A DNA stretch of 64,000 nucleotides, taken from the NCBI RefSeq assembly GCF_000022905.1, contig NC_012590.1:1302001-1366000 (forward strand). Reading direction: 5' to 3'. The position numbers and the translations under genes are program-made. This document shows positions 1 to 10,878 of this stretch, piece by piece; position 1 is the first letter of the stretch, and each line of letters starts with the position of its first letter. The notes under the pieces are model-generated. The model searched no databases, was not told where the DNA came from, and worked only from the letters and a program-made list of their open reading frames with translations. The DNA comes from Corynebacterium aurimucosum ATCC 700975. GTDB taxonomy: Bacteria; Actinomycetota; Actinomycetes; Mycobacteriales; Mycobacteriaceae.

Positions 1-2
1 AC

Positions 3-74
3 AACGCCGATATCGATGGCCGCGATGCCGTCGTTCTTACCCGCTTCACTGCACAGCCCGGCAAGGAGGCATAA
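3..74 (+). CDS. pyrR: PyrR C-terminal end (partial), pyrimidine operon regulator
   Basis: Only the last 23 codons are inside the window. The open frame ends in TAA at 72-74, directly before the pyrB start, and contains an IDGRDAVVLTR stretch resembling the C-terminal beta strand of PyrR (regulator / uracil phosphoribosyltransferase). Its position immediately upstream of pyrB is the standard actinobacterial arrangement. The stop codon and the ATG of pyrB abut (TAAATG), so the two are probably translationally coupled; the GGAGG at 65-69 that serves pyrB lies inside this gene. The assignment rests on the short tail plus context. Confidence 0.7.
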   Translation, partial: NADIDGRDAVVLTRFTAQPGKEA

Positions 75-1046
75 ATGAAGCACCTCATTAATATCGCCGA
101 CCACAGCGCCGAGGAGATCCTCGGGCTGATGGATGAGGCCGACCGTTTCCGGGAAGCCCTCGAAGGCCGCGAAGTCAAGAAACTGCCCACGCTGCGCGGG
201 CGCACTGTTTTCACCCTGTTCTATGAAAACTCCACCCGCACCCGTTCTTCTTTCGAAACGGCGGGAAAGTGGATGTCGGCAGATGTTATCAACCTCTCTG
301 CGTCGACGTCCTCGGTCAAGAAGGGCGAGTCTCTCAAGGACACCGGGTTGACCTTGGCTTCCATCGGTGCCGACGCCATCATCATGCGTCACCCTTCTTC
401 GGGCGCGGCGCAGCAGCTCGCCGGCTGGGTGGCACCCGAAGGGCAGGGGCCGAGCGTCATCAACGCCGGCGATGGCTCTCACCAGCACCCCACGCAGGCG
501 CTTCTCGACGCCGTCACGATGCGCCAGCGCCTGCACCTGGGCGCGGATCGTTCCGCCGCAGGCACCGGTTTCGAGGGACTGAAAGTCACCATCGTTGGTG
601 ATTGCCTGCACTCCCGCGTCGTGCGCTCCAACGTGGACCTGTTGTCCACCCTGGGAGCCGAAGTCACGCTCGTCGCTCCGCCGACGTTGTTGCCCTTCGG
701 CGTCGACACCTGGCCGGTGCGGGTCTCCCATGACTTCGACGCCGAGGTGCCCGAGGCGGACGTCGTCATGATGCTGCGCGTTCAGGCAGAGCGCATGAAC
801 GGCGGCTTTTTCCCTTCGCACCGCGAATATGCCTCCCTTTACGGGCTGTCCAAGGACCGTGCCGCGGCCATGAAGAAGGATGCCATCATCATGCACCCAG
901 GCCCCATGGTTCGTGGCATGGAGATCAACTATGCCGTGGCCGACTATGACAACACCGCAGTGCTCCAGCAGGTCAACAACGGCGTCCATGTGCGCATGGC
1001 CACCCTCTTTACGCTGCTCACGAACGGCGAGAACGCCGGTATCTAA
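75..1046 (+). CDS. pyrB: Aspartate carbamoyltransferase catalytic chain
   Basis: Cytoplasmic enzyme that joins carbamoyl phosphate and L-aspartate, the committed step of UMP synthesis. At 323 residues it is close to the usual catalytic-chain length. The carbamoyl-phosphate loop STRTR lies at residues 53-57, an HPSSGA motif follows near 106, a [14 protein letters not shown] segment near 133, and the HPGP motif begins at residue 274. The ATG is preceded by GGAGG at 65-69. It is the second gene of a pyrR-pyrB-pyrC-carA-carB-pyrF operon, so regulation probably acts through the upstream pyrR leader, which is outside the window. No regulatory-chain gene (pyrI) is present, as expected for this phylum. 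Confidence 0.97.
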   Translation: MKHLINIADHSAEEILGLMDEADRFREALEGREVKKLPTLRGRTVFTLFYENSTRTRSSFETAGKWMSADVINLSASTSSVKKGESLKDTGLTLASIGADAIIMRHPSSGAAQQLAGWVAPEGQGPSVINAGDGSHQHPTQALLDAVTMRQRLHLGADRSAAGTGFEGLKVTIVGDCLHSRVVRSNVDLLSTLGAEVTLVAPPTLLPFGVDTWPVRVSHDFDAEVPEADVVMMLRVQAERMNGGFFPSHREYASLYGLSKDRAAAMKKDAIIMHPGPMVRGMEINYAVADYDNTAVLQQVNNGVHVRMATLFTLLTNGENAGI

Positions 1047-1090
1047 ATCGAGTTATCTCACATACCAACGAGGAGAGCTTTTCAGAAACC

Positions 1091-2461
1091 ATGACTACTT
1101 ATCCAGACACCGGCGTGCTCTCGGCTCCTGCGGCGGGCACCTTGCTCATCACCAACGTCCGCCCTTATGGCGAAGGCGAGCCCACTAGCCTCCTGATCAA
1201 GGATGGCGTTATCGAGGCCATCAGCGCTGCCGCCGACGCCGGGGGCGTGACCCCGGCAGTTGAGGCGGACCGCACTATCGACGGTGGCGGCAACGTGCTG
1301 CTGCCGGGGTTGGTGGACATGCACGTTCACCTGCGTGAGCCGGGCCGCGAAGACACTGAGACCATCGAAACCGGCTCGCGCGCTGCCGCCAAGGGCGGCT
1401 TTACCGCCGTGTTCACCATGGCAAACACCTCCCCGGTGACGGACCAGCCAATCATCGCTGAGTCCGTCTGGGCTAAGGGCCAGGCACGTGGACTGTGCGA
1501 TGTCCACCCGGTTGGATCTATCACGAAGGGCCTCGAGGGCAAGACCCTGACCGAGTTTGGCATGATGGCCCGCTCGGACGCCAAGGTGCGCATGTTCTCC
1601 GACGACGGCAAGTGCGTCCAGGACCCGCAGCTCATGCGCCGTGCCTTGGAATACGCGAAGGGGCTTGATGTCCTGCTGGCCCAGCACGCAGAAGACCACC
1701 GCATGACCGAAGGCGCGAGCGCCCACGAGGGCGAGGTTGCAGCACGCCTAGGCTTGCGCGGCTGGCCGCGCGTGGCCGAGGAATCCATCGTCGCCCGCGA
1801 CGCACTGCTCGCGCGTGACTACGGCAACCGCATGCACATTTGCCACGCTTCGACGAAGGGCACTGTCGAGCTGCTCAAGTGGGCCAAGGAACAGGACATC
1901 CCGCTGACTGCCGAGGTGACCCCGCACCACCTGCTGCTGACCGATGACAAGCTGGTGACCTACGACGGCGTCTTCCGCGTCAACCCACCGCTGCGCGAGG
2001 AATCCGACACCCTGGCCCTGCGCCAGGCTTTGCTTGATGGGCTTATCGACGTCGTGGCGACAGACCACGCTCCGCACGGCAGCGAAGACAAGTGCGTCGA
2101 GTTCGAGCACGCTAAGCCGGGCATGCTGGGCCTGGAATCCTCTTTGGCGGTCATCGCCAAGCTCTTCGTCGCCACCGGCCTGGCTGACTGGCGTTTCGTC
2201 GCCCGCGTCATGTCGGAGCGTCCGGCAGAGATTACTCGCTTGCCTGGTCATGGCCGCCCGATTGCGGTAGGCGAGCCAGCCAACCTCACCATCGTCGATC
2301 CGGAGCACGAGTGGGTATCGGATTCCACGCGCCTGGCTTCGAAGTCGGAGAATAACCCATATGAGGGGGAGGAATTCGGTGCACGCGTGGCCTACACCAT
2401 CCTGCGTGGCGCAGTGACCTATGACCTTGCTGCTGAAAGCGCCAGCGAGGCGGCCGAGTAA
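1091..2461 (+). CDS. pyrC: Dihydroorotase
   Basis: Zinc metalloenzyme that cyclises N-carbamoyl-L-aspartate to dihydroorotate, step three of de novo pyrimidine synthesis. At 456 residues it fits the class I amidohydrolase type. The metal-binding [10 protein letters not shown] motif begins near residue 77 (HVH at 78-80); [12 protein letters not shown] carries further histidines, and ATDHAPHG near residue 323 holds the catalytic aspartate. The ATG follows a GAGGAG at 1071-1076. It sits 44 nt after pyrB and is co-oriented with carA. A 106-nt gap to carA without a convincing terminator is compatible with one transcript. Confidence 0.97.
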   Translation: MTTYPDTGVLSAPAAGTLLITNVRPYGEGEPTSLLIKDGVIEAISAAADAGGVTPAVEADRTIDGGGNVLLPGLVDMHVHLREPGREDTETIETGSRAAAKGGFTAVFTMANTSPVTDQPIIAESVWAKGQARGLCDVHPVGSITKGLEGKTLTEFGMMARSDAKVRMFSDDGKCVQDPQLMRRALEYAKGLDVLLAQHAEDHRMTEGASAHEGEVAARLGLRGWPRVAEESIVARDALLARDYGNRMHICHASTKGTVELLKWAKEQDIPLTAEVTPHHLLLTDDKLVTYDGVFRVNPPLREESDTLALRQALLDGLIDVVATDHAPHGSEDKCVEFEHAKPGMLGLESSLAVIAKLFVATGLADWRFVARVMSERPAEITRLPGHGRPIAVGEPANLTIVDPEHEWVSDSTRLASKSENNPYEGEEFGARVAYTILRGAVTYDLAAESASEAAE

Positions 2462-2567
2462 TCGGGATAATCGACAATCAGAGTTGCTCGACACTTAAGT
2501 AACCAACGCACATCCTCACCACAACCAACCCTTCACCGAGAAAATTCACTGAAAGGTTCAACACACA

Positions 2568-3731
2568 GTGACTTCCACTACCACCACCCCCGCCATCCTG
2601 GTCCTCGCTGATGGCCGCACCTTCCGAGGCTTCGGCTTCGGCGCCACCGGTACGACCCTGGGCGAGGCCGTCTTCACCACCGCCATGACGGGCTACCAGG
2701 AGACCATGACGGACCCGTCCTACAACCGCCAGATCGTCGTTGCTTCCGCGCCGCAGATTGGCAATACGGGCTGGAACGATGAGGACAACGAGTCCCATGA
2801 CGACAAAATCTGGGTTGCTGGCCTGGTTATCCGTGACCTTGCCCGCCGCGTCTCCAACTGGCGTGCCGCCCGCTCCTTACCGGAGGAGATGGAGAAGCAG
2901 GGAATCATCGGCATTGGCGGAATCGATACCCGCACCTTGGTGCGCCACCTGCGCAATCACGGCTCCATCAAGGCCGGTATCTTCTCCGGCGAGGCTGCTC
3001 AGCGGGACGTCGAGGAGCTCATCGCTGAGGTGAAGAACCAGCCCTCCATGGTCGGACTCGACCTGTCGGCAGAGGTCTCGACTGATGAGGTTTATACCTT
3101 CCCGGCCGTAGGGGAGAAGCGCTTTACCGTTGTGGCCTATGACATGGGAGTCAAGACCGCCACCCCGAAGAACTTTGCCGAGCGCGGCATCGAGACCATC
3201 GTGGTTCCCGCCAACACCCCGTTCGAGGAGATCAAGCAGTACAACCCAGATGGCGTGTTTGTCTCCAACGGCCCGGGCGACCCGGCTACCGCTGACACCA
3301 TGGTGGGCATCGTCCGCGACATCCTTGCCGCCAAATACCCCTTCTTCGGCATCTGCTTTGGCAACCAGATCCTCGGCCGTGCGCTGGGCATGGAGACCTA
3401 CAAGCTGAAATTTGGCCACCGCGGCATCAACGTTCCGGTGCGCAACCAGCTCACCGGAAAGATCGATATCACCTCCCAGAACCACGGCTTTGCCTTGGCC
3501 AGCCCCTCGGGCAAGGAAGACCCGGCCGGTGAGGAATTCGATACCGACTTCGGCCCGGCAGTGGTCTCCCACACCTGCCTCAACGACAACACCATCGAAG
3601 GCGTTGCGCTCAAGGATGGCATGGCGTACTCCGTGCAGTACCACCCGGAGTCCGCCGCCGGCCCACACGATGCCAACCCGCTCTTTGACCAGTTCATCGA
3701 GCTCATGACTGAAAAGTCCCCGAACAAGTAG
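2568..3731 (+). CDS. carA: Carbamoyl-phosphate synthase small (glutaminase) subunit
   Basis: Hydrolyses glutamine and channels ammonia to CarB. The protein is 387 residues and starts at a GTG with AAAGG upstream. The N-terminal CPSase small-chain domain includes GYQETMTDPSY near residues 42-52. The C-terminal class I glutamine amidotransferase domain has the nucleophile in GICFGNQ (Cys263) and the His/Glu pair in HPES (His359, Glu361). The usual His after the nucleophile elbow is Asn here, a tolerated variation. The next gene, carB, begins 30 nt downstream, as expected for the two subunits of one heterodimer. Confidence 0.96.
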   Translation: MTSTTTTPAILVLADGRTFRGFGFGATGTTLGEAVFTTAMTGYQETMTDPSYNRQIVVASAPQIGNTGWNDEDNESHDDKIWVAGLVIRDLARRVSNWRAARSLPEEMEKQGIIGIGGIDTRTLVRHLRNHGSIKAGIFSGEAAQRDVEELIAEVKNQPSMVGLDLSAEVSTDEVYTFPAVGEKRFTVVAYDMGVKTATPKNFAERGIETIVVPANTPFEEIKQYNPDGVFVSNGPGDPATADTMVGIVRDILAAKYPFFGICFGNQILGRALGMETYKLKFGHRGINVPVRNQLTGKIDITSQNHGFALASPSGKEDPAGEEFDTDFGPAVVSHTCLNDNTIEGVALKDGMAYSVQYHPESAAGPHDANPLFDQFIELMTEKSPNK

Positions 3732-3761
3732 AACGCAACCAGGAAGAGGAAGAAGAAACAC

Positions 3762-6700
3762 ATGCCAAAGCGCAACGACATCAATCACGTCCTGGTTATC
3801 GGCTCCGGTCCGATTGTTATTGGCCAGGCCTGCGAGTTCGACTACTCCGGCACCCAAGCTTGCCGCGTGCTCAAGGAAGAAGGCCTGCGCGTCACGCTGG
3901 TCAACTCTAACCCGGCAACGATCATGACGGACCCGGAATTCTCCGACCACACCTACGTGGAGCCCATTGAGCCTGAGTTCATTGAGAAGATCTTCCAGAA
4001 GGAAAAGGAAGAGGGCAACCCCATCGACGCGGTGCTGGCCACACTCGGCGGCCAGACCGCTCTGAACGCCGCGGTGCAGCTGGACCGCCTGGGCATCCTG
4101 AAGAAGTACGATATCGAGCTCATCGGTGCTGATATCGACGCCATCGAGCGTGGTGAGGACCGTCAGAAGTTTAAGGATATTGTCGCCTCCATCGGCGGTG
4201 AATCCGCGCGCTCCCGTGTGTGCCACACGATGGAGGAGGTCCACGAGACTGTCGCTGAGCTTGGCCTCCCGGTCGTTGTACGCCCATCCTTCACCATGGG
4301 CGGCCTGGGCTCTGGTCTGGCCTTCAACGAGGAGGACCTTGAGCGCATTGCTGGCGGCGGCTTAGCTGCCTCGCCGGAGGCGAACGTCCTCATTGAGGAG
4401 TCAATCCTGGGCTGGAAGGAGTTCGAGCTTGAGCTCATGCGTGACGGCGACGATAACGTGGTGGTCATCGCCTCCATCGAAAACGTCGACGCCCTCGGCG
4501 TTCACACCGGTGACTCCGTGACCGTGGCCCCGGCATTGACCCTCACGGACCGCGAGTACCAGAAGATGCGCGACCAGGGTATCGCCATCATCCGCGAGGT
4601 TGGCGTCGACACCGGCGGCTGTAATATCCAGTTCGCTGTAAACCCAGATGACGGCCGCATTATCACTATTGAGATGAACCCGCGCGTGTCCCGCTCCTCT
4701 GCGCTGGCCTCCAAGGCCACAGGTTTCCCGATTGCCAAGCTGGCCGCCAAGCTGGCGATTGGCTACACCCTGGATGAGGTGCGCAACGATATCACTGGCG
4801 TAACCCCGGCGGCCTTCGAGCCAACGCTTGACTATGTCATTGTCAAGGCTCCGCGCTTTGCTTTTGAGAAGTTCCCGGGCGCCGATGACACCCTGACCAC
4901 CACGATGAAGTCTGTGGGCGAGGCCATGGGTATCGGCCGCAACTACATTTCGGGCCTGAATAAGGTCATGCGCTCGCTGGAGGGTAAGCCTTCTGGTTTC
5001 TGGACCAAGCCGGATGAGTACTTCGCCGGGGAGCGCGCAACGGACGTGGAGGCCGTTCTCAAGGACCTGGAGCGCCCGACCGAAGGCCGAATCTACGATG
5101 TCGAGCTGGCTCTGCGCCTCGGTGCCACGGTGGAGCAGTTGCACGAGCACTCGCACATCGACCCGTGGTTCCTTGCCGAACTTGAGGCGCTCGTAGAGTT
5201 CCGCGAGGAGCTCGTGAGCGCGCCGGTCCTGGACGCTGAATTGCTGCGCCGCGCTAAGGTCTTCGGCCTGTCCGACGCCCAGATCGCGGCTCTTCGCCCA
5301 GAGTTTGCCGGTGAAGACGGCGTGCGCTCCCTGCGCTGGTCTTTGGGCATTCGCCCGGTGTACAAGACCGTTGATACTTGTGCGGGTGAGTTTGAGGCCC
5401 AGACCCCGTACCACTACAGCGCTTATGAAATGGACCCGAACGCTGAGTCCGAGGTATGCGAGAGCAGCGAGAAGACCAAGGGCAAGGTCATCATCTTGGG
5501 CTCCGGCCCGAACCGTATCGGCCAGGGCATCGAGTTTGACTACTCCTGCGTTCACGCCGCCCTGGAGCTTTCCCGTAAGGGCTACGAGACGGTCATGGTT
5601 AACTGCAACCCGGAGACGGTGTCTACTGACTATGACACCGCCGACCGTCTCTACTTCGAGCCGCTGACTTTCGAGGATGTCATGGAGGTCTACCACGCGG
5701 AAGCCGCGTGTGGTGAGGTTGCCGGCGTCATCGTTCAGCTGGGTGGCCAAACCCCGCTGGGGCTGGCTGAGCGCCTGACGGCTGCTGGCGTTCCGGTCGT
5801 GGGAACCTCGGCCGCTGCCATCGACTTGGCTGAGGACCGTGGTGAATTCGGCAAGGTGCTCGCCGAAGCCGAACTGCCCGCACCTGCTTTCGGCACCGCT
5901 ACCTCCTTCGAGGAGGCCCGCCAGGTCGCCTCGAATATCGGCTATCCGGTGCTGGTGCGCCCGTCTTACGTGCTGGGCGGCCGCGGCATGGAGATCGTCT
6001 ACGACGAAGATTCGCTGCGCGATTACATTGAACGCGCTACCGAAATCACCTCGGATCACCCGGTCCTCGTGGACCGCTTCCTGGATAACGCCATTGAGAT
6101 TGACGTCGACGCGCTGTGCGACGGCGAGGAGGTCTACCTCGGCGGCGTGATGGAGCACATCGAGGAGGCCGGTATCCACTCCGGTGACTCTTCCTGCGCG
6201 CTGCCGCCGATGACCCTGGGCCCGGAGGATATTGAGAAGGTGCGGGAGTCGACGCGTCGCCTAGCGCACGGCATCGGCGTCAAGGGCCTGATGAACGTTC
6301 AGTACGCACTGAAAGATGACACCCTCTACGTCATCGAGGCCAACCCGCGTGCATCCCGCACCGTGCCTTTCGTCTCCAAGGCCACCGGCGTGCCGCTGGC
6401 CAAGGCAGCCGCGCGCGTCATGCTGGGTGCGTCCATCGCCGAGTTGCGCGAGGAAGGCATCATCCCGTCCACCTACGACGGTGGTTCCCTGCCCCTGGAG
6501 CACCCGATTGCGGTCAAGGAAGCCGTGCTGCCGTTCAACCGCTTCCGTCGCCCCGACGGCCAGCTGCTGGATACCTTGCTCTCCCCGGAGATGAAGTCCA
6601 CCGGTGAGGTGATGGGTCTGGCCGATAACTTCGGCGCCGCCTACGCCAAGGGCGAGATGGCCGCCTTCGGTGAACTGCCCACCGAGGGCACCGTGTTCGT

Positions 6701-7103
6701 CTCCGTGGCCAACCGCGATAAGCGCACCCTGATCTTCCCGATTCAGCGCCTGGCCTACATGGGCTACACCATCGTGGCTACCGCTGGCACTGCGCAGATG
6801 CTGCGCCGCAACGGAGTCGAGTGCGAGGTAGCTCGGAAGGTCTCGGAGGCCACGGAGGGCGAGGAGTCCATCGTGGACCAGATCCTCGGCGGCAAGGTTG
6901 ACCTCATCCTCAACACCCCGGCAGGCTCCGCCGGCGCCCGCCACGATGGCTATGACATCCGCGCTGCTGCGGTATCCGTGGGTGTTCCGCTTGTGACCAC
7001 CGTCCAGGGCGTGACCGCGGCCGTGCAGGGTATTGAAGCCCTGCGCCGTGGAGACCTCAAGGTACGCGCGCTGCAGGAGCTTGAGCATGACCCAGCCAAC
7101 TAG
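3762..7103 (+). CDS. carB: Carbamoyl-phosphate synthase large subunit
   Basis: Makes carbamoyl phosphate from bicarbonate, ATP and ammonia for both pyrimidine and arginine pathways. At 1113 residues it is slightly longer than the enteric protein. Two homologous ATP-grasp halves are visible: [17 protein letters not shown] opens the first and [17 protein letters not shown] the second (around residue 580). Each half ends with an IEMNPR or IEANPR metal-binding segment followed by a [13 protein letters not shown] or [13 protein letters not shown] stretch. The C-terminal region from about residue 950 is the MGS-like allosteric domain. Its 3' end overlaps the start of pyrF by 17 nt, suggesting coupled translation. 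Confidence 0.97.
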   Translation: MPKRNDINHVLVIGSGPIVIGQACEFDYSGTQACRVLKEEGLRVTLVNSNPATIMTDPEFSDHTYVEPIEPEFIEKIFQKEKEEGNPIDAVLATLGGQTALNAAVQLDRLGILKKYDIELIGADIDAIERGEDRQKFKDIVASIGGESARSRVCHTMEEVHETVAELGLPVVVRPSFTMGGLGSGLAFNEEDLERIAGGGLAASPEANVLIEESILGWKEFELELMRDGDDNVVVIASIENVDALGVHTGDSVTVAPALTLTDREYQKMRDQGIAIIREVGVDTGGCNIQFAVNPDDGRIITIEMNPRVSRSSALASKATGFPIAKLAAKLAIGYTLDEVRNDITGVTPAAFEPTLDYVIVKAPRFAFEKFPGADDTLTTTMKSVGEAMGIGRNYISGLNKVMRSLEGKPSGFWTKPDEYFAGERATDVEAVLKDLERPTEGRIYDVELALRLGATVEQLHEHSHIDPWFLAELEALVEFREELVSAPVLDAELLRRAKVFGLSDAQIAALRPEFAGEDGVRSLRWSLGIRPVYKTVDTCAGEFEAQTPYHYSAYEMDPNAESEVCESSEKTKGKVIILGSGPNRIGQGIEFDYSCVHAALELSRKGYETVMVNCNPETVSTDYDTADRLYFEPLTFEDVMEVYHAEAACGEVAGVIVQLGGQTPLGLAERLTAAGVPVVGTSAAAIDLAEDRGEFGKVLAEAELPAPAFGTATSFEEARQVASNIGYPVLVRPSYVLGGRGMEIVYDEDSLRDYIERATEITSDHPVLVDRFLDNAIEIDVDALCDGEEVYLGGVMEHIEEAGIHSGDSSCALPPMTLGPEDIEKVRESTRRLAHGIGVKGLMNVQYALKDDTLYVIEANPRASRTVPFVSKATGVPLAKAAARVMLGASIAELREEGIIPSTYDGGSLPLEHPIAVKEAVLPFNRFRRPDGQLLDTLLSPEMKSTGEVMGLADNFGAAYAKGEMAAFGELPTEGTVFVSVANRDKRTLIFPIQRLAYMGYTIVATAGTAQMLRRNGVECEVARKVSEATEGEESIVDQILGGKVDLILNTPAGSAGARHDGYDIRAAAVSVGVPLVTTVQGVTAAVQGIEALRRGDLKVRALQELEHDPAN

Positions 7104-7935
7104 GAAGACGCCGTCTTTCGGTGAGCGCCTCGTAGCAGCCGGTGCAGAGCGCGGGCGCCTGTGCGTGGGCATCGACCCGCACCCGCACCTGCTGGAGGCC
7201 TGGGGGCTGTCGGTTGATGTGGACGGTCTGCGCACGTTTACGCTGCGCTGCGTAGAGGCCTTCGCGGAGACCGCCGCGGTGGTGAAGCCGCAGGTGGCCT
7301 TCTTTGAGCGTTTCGGTTCGCGCGGCTTCGCAGTTCTTGAGGAGGCCCTGGCGGGCCTTCGGGAGCACGGCTGTCTGAGCCTAGCGGACGCGAAGCGCGG
7401 AGACATCGGTTCCACCATGGCGGGCTACGCACAAGCCTGGCTGGGGGAGGACTCGCCGTTGCGTTCCGATGCTGTGACGGTCTCGCCCTACCTCGGCGTG
7501 GGTGCTTTGAGTCCAGTCTTCGACCTAGCGGAGGCCGCCGGCCGCGGCGTGTTTGTCCTTGCGGCGACCTCCAACCCAGAGGCCGTGGCGTTGCAGTCGC
7601 TGAGCGTGGACGGACGCAGCGTGGCGCAACGAGTCGTCGACGAGCTTGCTCAGCGCAATGCGTCTGCGGTTGGGACAGACAACACCGTGGGTGCTCTCGG
7701 CGTGGTCGTGGGCGCGACGTTGGAGGCTCCGCCTGCATTAGACCAATTAAATGGTCCGGTGCTGCTGCCGGGCGTCGGCGCCCAAGGCGCAACGCCCGCA
7801 GATGTAAGGCAACTCACCGCAGCTGCGCCCGAACTGGGCTTTGCCAACGTCTCCAGGGCCATCCTTTCGGTGGGGCCCGACGTTGCTGACCTGCGCAAAG
7901 CCGTACTCGACACCGCTTCAGAGTTTCGGTTCTAA
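7087..7935 (+). CDS. pyrF: Orotidine 5'-phosphate decarboxylase (type 2)
   Basis: Final enzyme of UMP synthesis. The 282-residue length and sequence match the longer type 2 family of actinobacteria rather than the short enteric type. The catalytic DAKRGD motif lies at residues 101-106 (Asp101, Lys103, Asp106), preceded by VGIDPHP near 28-33 and [12 protein letters not shown] near 67-77. I chose the ATG at 7087 inside the end of carB, because GGAG at 7076-7079 precedes it and the protein then begins just before the conserved FGERL segment. This appears to be the last gene of the pyrimidine operon. Confidence 0.95.
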   Translation: MTQPTRKTPSFGERLVAAGAERGRLCVGIDPHPHLLEAWGLSVDVDGLRTFTLRCVEAFAETAAVVKPQVAFFERFGSRGFAVLEEALAGLREHGCLSLADAKRGDIGSTMAGYAQAWLGEDSPLRSDAVTVSPYLGVGALSPVFDLAEAAGRGVFVLAATSNPEAVALQSLSVDGRSVAQRVVDELAQRNASAVGTDNTVGALGVVVGATLEAPPALDQLNGPVLLPGVGAQGATPADVRQLTAAAPELGFANVSRAILSVGPDVADLRKAVLDTASEFRF

Positions 7936-7949
7936 GACGCCGGGTAATT

Positions 7950-7980
7950 AACAGCGTGCTGGATTAACAGGAGCGCTGTT
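7950..7980 (+). terminator. Weak stem-loop after pyrF
   Basis: AACAGCG at 7950-7956 pairs with CGCTGTT at 7974-7980 across a 17-nt loop, followed shortly by a T-rich stretch. It is a possible terminator for the pyr operon, but the stem is short and the loop long. Confidence 0.3.
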
Positions 7981-8071
7981 TACCTGGTATTTTGTTTAAG
8001 GCATGTGCGTTGACGTGCAGGAACCTTTAAAAGAAAGGGGCCGCGTTGCGTCACCGCATACAGACCAGTGC

Positions 8072-8077
8072 TAGGAT
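8072..8077 (+). promoter_or_regulatory. Putative extended -10 of mihF
   Basis: TAGGAT preceded by TG (TGCTAGGAT) forms an extended -10 hexamer. Transcription from here would give a leader of about 120 nt before mihF. A TTGCGT lies upstream at 20-bp spacing, too far to be a good -35, so the call rests on the -10 alone. Confidence 0.4.
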
Positions 8078-8205
8078 TGCCAGAAGTCGGTTCGTGGAGG
8101 TAGCAAAAGCTATCCCGCGCTGGGGAAATCTTCCCACCGTGAGCCGTGATTCTGGTGCTAGCCATCAGATGACAATGTTCGTACTAATGAAATCGGAGGA
8201 AACCC

Positions 8206-8526
8206 GTGGCCCTTCCCAAGTTGACAGATGAGCAGCGCAAAGAAGCTCTCGCAAAGGCCGCTGAGGCCCGCAAGGCTCGCGCTGAGCTCAAGGCTGCGCT
8301 GAAGCGCGGCGAGACCAACCTGCAGGAAGTCCTGGAGAAGGCCGAGACCGACGAGATCATCGGCAAGACCAAGGTCTCCGCTCTCCTCGAGGCTCTGCCG
8401 AAGGTTGGCAAGGTCAAGGCCAAGGAAATCATGGAGGACCTGGAGATTGCTCAGACCCGTCGTCTGCGTGGCCTGGGTGACCGTCAGCGTCGCGCCCTGC
8501 TCGAGCGTTTCGGCTACGGCGAGTAA
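8206..8526 (+). CDS. mihF: Integration host factor, actinobacterial type
   Basis: Small basic nucleoid-associated DNA-binding protein of the mycobacterial IHF family, unrelated in fold to the enteric HU/IHF proteins. It has 106 residues and starts at GTG after GGAGGA. A charged N-terminal helix (residues 5-35, rich in Lys, Glu and Ala) is followed by the conserved [20 protein letters not shown] helix-turn-helix-like core and the [18 protein letters not shown] tail. The location between pyrF and gmk is the conserved actinobacterial position. The long leader suggests post-transcriptional or growth-phase control, but nothing in the sequence proves it. Confidence 0.95.
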   Translation: MALPKLTDEQRKEALAKAAEARKARAELKAALKRGETNLQEVLEKAETDEIIGKTKVSALLEALPKVGKVKAKEIMEDLEIAQTRRLRGLGDRQRRALLERFGYGE

Positions 8527-8534
8527 TTAGCACA

Positions 8535-9104
8535 ATGGCCGACGAAACTGCACGCGGGCGCCTGGTCGTTCTGGCCGGGCCATCCGCTGTGGGTAAGTCC
8601 ACTGTGGTTTCGCGCCTGCGTGATGATGTTGACAACCTCTACTTCAGCGTCTCAATGACGACGCGCCAACCCCGTCCCGGCGAGACTGACGGGGTGGATT
8701 ACTTCTTTGTCTCCCCGGAGGCTTTCCAAGAACACATTGACGCCGGTGACATGCTCGAATGGGCTGAGATCCATGGTGGTTTGCAGCGCTCCGGGACGCC
8801 GGCTCAGCCGGTGCAGGAAGCAATGGCGGCCGGCCGTCCGGTGTTGGTGGAGGTTGATCTTGCAGGCGCCCGCAACGTCAAGGCGGCGATGCCGGAGGCG
8901 GAAACCGTGTTTCTTGCCCCACCATCCTGGGAAGTTCTGGTTGAGCGCCTGACTGGGCGCGGGACCGAACCGCAGGATGTCATTGACCGCAGACTGCACA
9001 CTGCAGAGACGGAACTTGCCGCGCAAAAGGAATTCGACCACATCGTTGTGAATGAAGATCTCGATGAGGCCGTTGCTGCAATTAGTGCTATCCTGCGTGG
9101 ATAG
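8535..9104 (+). CDS. gmk: Guanylate kinase
   Basis: Phosphorylates GMP to GDP using ATP in the cytoplasm. At 189 residues it is of normal length. The P-loop is GPSAVGKS at residues 15-22. The GMP-binding region includes [21 protein letters not shown], and the lid contains [17 protein letters not shown]. The ATG lies eight nucleotides after the mihF stop with no strong ribosome binding site of its own, suggesting translation coupled to mihF. Neighbouring rpoZ fits the widespread gmk-rpoZ pairing. Confidence 0.96.
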   Translation: MADETARGRLVVLAGPSAVGKSTVVSRLRDDVDNLYFSVSMTTRQPRPGETDGVDYFFVSPEAFQEHIDAGDMLEWAEIHGGLQRSGTPAQPVQEAMAAGRPVLVEVDLAGARNVKAAMPEAETVFLAPPSWEVLVERLTGRGTEPQDVIDRRLHTAETELAAQKEFDHIVVNEDLDEAVAAISAILRG

Positions 9105-9142
9105 ACCACGATTTTGACCATCTACCAACAGTAAAGGTGCAT

Positions 9143-9445
9143 GTGACCAACGTGACCACACCTGCCAATTCTGAGGCCGTGAAGCCGGAGCCAGTATTCG
9201 ATCCGCCGACGGGTATTACCGATCCGCCGATTGATGAACTGCTGGGCAAGGTCTCGTCCAAGTACGCTCTGGTGATCTTCGCTGCTAAGCGCGCACGCCA
9301 GATCAACAGCTACTACCAGGAACAGGATGAAGGCGTCTTCGAGTTCGTCGGACCGCTGGTAACCCCGGAACCGGGTGAGAAGCCGCTGTCCATCGCCCTC
9401 CGCGAGATTGACGCTGGCCTGCTGGACCACGAGGAAGGCAACTAG
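9143..9445 (+). CDS. rpoZ: RNA polymerase omega subunit
   Basis: Assists assembly of RNA polymerase by binding the beta-prime chain. I place the start at GTG 9143 (MTNVTTPAN...), because AAAGG at 9133-9137 is correctly spaced for it. An in-frame GTG at 9137 would overlap that site. The 100-residue product contains the family core, [20 protein letters not shown] followed by [10 protein letters not shown], then [21 protein letters not shown]. The N-terminal 30 residues are acidic and variable. It is followed by a good intrinsic terminator. Confidence 0.95.
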   Translation: MTNVTTPANSEAVKPEPVFDPPTGITDPPIDELLGKVSSKYALVIFAAKRARQINSYYQEQDEGVFEFVGPLVTPEPGEKPLSIALREIDAGLLDHEEGN

Positions 9446-9507
9446 CCCGCTTCATCGTGAAGGTAAAAGGGCAGCTTCTTCAAGTGCCTTGGCGCCATTC
9501 TGAATCT

Positions 9508-9547
9508 AAACCCGCCCAAGTGTCTACCTAGACGCTTGGGTGGGTTT
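9508..9547 (+). terminator. Intrinsic terminator after rpoZ
   Basis: A 19-nt left arm at 9508-9526 pairs with 9529-9547 (AAACCCGCCCAAG... against ...CTTGGGTGGGTTT), with only wobble mismatches and a 2-nt loop. It ends the mihF-gmk-rpoZ transcript just before the coaBC promoter. Confidence 0.8.
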
Positions 9548-9560
9548 GCTGTCTCTTGGG

Positions 9561-9566
9561 TACTAT
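9561..9566 (+). promoter_or_regulatory. -10 of leaderless coaBC transcript
   Basis: TACTAT (TAnAnT-like) ends 7 nt before GTG 9574, so the transcript should start at or next to the start codon. There is no ribosome binding site in between. The same 15 bp, GGGTACTATCGGCCG, occurs at the gapA promoter. Confidence 0.6.
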
Positions 9567-9573
9567 CGGCCGA

Positions 9574-10869
9574 GTGAAGGACGTACAGAAAATCCCAGAT
9601 AGTTCAGAGTTGAGACCTGCGCCGACCAAGTCCGCAGGGGGCCGCCGAATCCTTATCGGCGTGGCAGGCGGAATTGCTGCCTATAAGGCGTGTCACCTTA
9701 TTCGGGATTTTAAAGAACGCGGCGATGATGTTCGCGTCGTTCCCACGGAGGCCGCGTTGAACTTCGTTGGGGCGGCTACCTTCGAAGCCTTGTCAGGAAA
9801 CCCTGTTTCCACAACCGTCTTTGATGCTGTGGACGAGGTTCAACACGTTTCCTTGGGCCAGCAGGCTGATGCGGTCGTCATAGCCCCTGCCACCGCGGAT
9901 CTTATCGCCCGGTTGGCCTGTGGCCGCGCTGATGATCTTTTGTGCGCATCTGTGCTCGTTGCTACGTGCCCCGTCATCATTGCTCCCGCCATGCACACGG
10001 AGATGTGGCTGAATCCAGCAACCCAGGACAATGTGGCAACGTTGCGTCGCCGCGGTATCACCGTGATGGAGCCGGCCCATGGCCGACTCACCGGCACCGA
10101 TACGGGTGCCGGCCGCCTGCCGGATCCGGAGCAGATAGCGGAGTTTGCCCGCACGATTATCGCGGGGCATCGCGTGGACCATAATTGGCAGGGTCGGAAG
10201 GTTGTGATCTCTGCCGGAGGTACCCAAGAGAACCTTGATCCAGTGCGCTACCTTGGCAACCGTTCTTCCGGGCGGCAGGGTTTTGCCTTGGCGGAGATCG
10301 CTGCGCAACGCGGGGCGGATGTCACTATTGTTGCTGGAAATACTGAAGCGCTTCCCATCCCCTCAGGCGCTTCCGTGGTGCGCGTGACATCGACGCGGGA
10401 TATGCAGGAGGCGATGAATAGGGAAGCTGCCGATGCGGACATCATTATCATGGCCGCGGCTGTTGCCGACTACCGTCCCGCGTCCGTGGCGGATTCGAAG
10501 ATGAAGAAGGGCGCAGCCGATGATGACTTGGCTAGTCTCGAACTGGTGGAGAACCCGGACATACTCAAGGGGCTGGTGCAACGGCGTGAGAATGGTGAAA
10601 TAAAGCGCGAGGCAATCATCGTTGGCTTTGCTGCCGAGACTGGTGATGAGACTACTAGCGTGCTCGAGTATGCCCAACAGAAGTTTAAGAAAAAAGGCTG
10701 CGATGTTCTTATGGCTAACGAGGTTGGGGAGGGCAAGGTCTTTGGCCAAGCCACGAGTGCCGGGTGGATCCTTCGTCGCTCTTCTGACCCAGTGGTGGTT
10801 GCCCCGGGCTCAAAGCAAGTTGTGGCCGCACAGATTCTTGATGTGGTGAATGAAATGTTGGAAAAGTAG
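9574..10869 (+). CDS. coaBC: Bifunctional phosphopantothenoylcysteine decarboxylase / phosphopantothenate-cysteine ligase
   Basis: Carries out two successive steps of coenzyme A synthesis. The N-terminal flavin-dependent CoaC half has GVAGGIAAYK at residues 29-38, the catalytic His91 in QHVS, and PAMHTEMW at 139-146 (the usual Asn is His, as common in actinobacteria). The C-terminal CoaB half has SAGGTQENLDPVR and NRSSGRQGFALAEIAAQRGA, followed by AAAVADYRP. The GTG at 9574 was chosen over a TTG 18 nt upstream because a -10 hexamer lies seven nucleotides before it and would place the upstream TTG outside the transcript. The encoded protein is 431 residues, near the family norm. Confidence 0.93.
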   Translation: MKDVQKIPDSSELRPAPTKSAGGRRILIGVAGGIAAYKACHLIRDFKERGDDVRVVPTEAALNFVGAATFEALSGNPVSTTVFDAVDEVQHVSLGQQADAVVIAPATADLIARLACGRADDLLCASVLVATCPVIIAPAMHTEMWLNPATQDNVATLRRRGITVMEPAHGRLTGTDTGAGRLPDPEQIAEFARTIIAGHRVDHNWQGRKVVISAGGTQENLDPVRYLGNRSSGRQGFALAEIAAQRGADVTIVAGNTEALPIPSGASVVRVTSTRDMQEAMNREAADADIIIMAAAVADYRPASVADSKMKKGAADDDLASLELVENPDILKGLVQRRENGEIKREAIIVGFAAETGDETTSVLEYAQQKFKKKGCDVLMANEVGEGKVFGQATSAGWILRRSSDPVVVAPGSKQVVAAQILDVVNEMLEK

Positions 10870-10878
10870 CACTCGTTC

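Noticed and set aside
4401..6179. Open frame of about 590 codons opposite carB
   Set aside because: Same reason: mirrored codon bias of a strongly supported gene.
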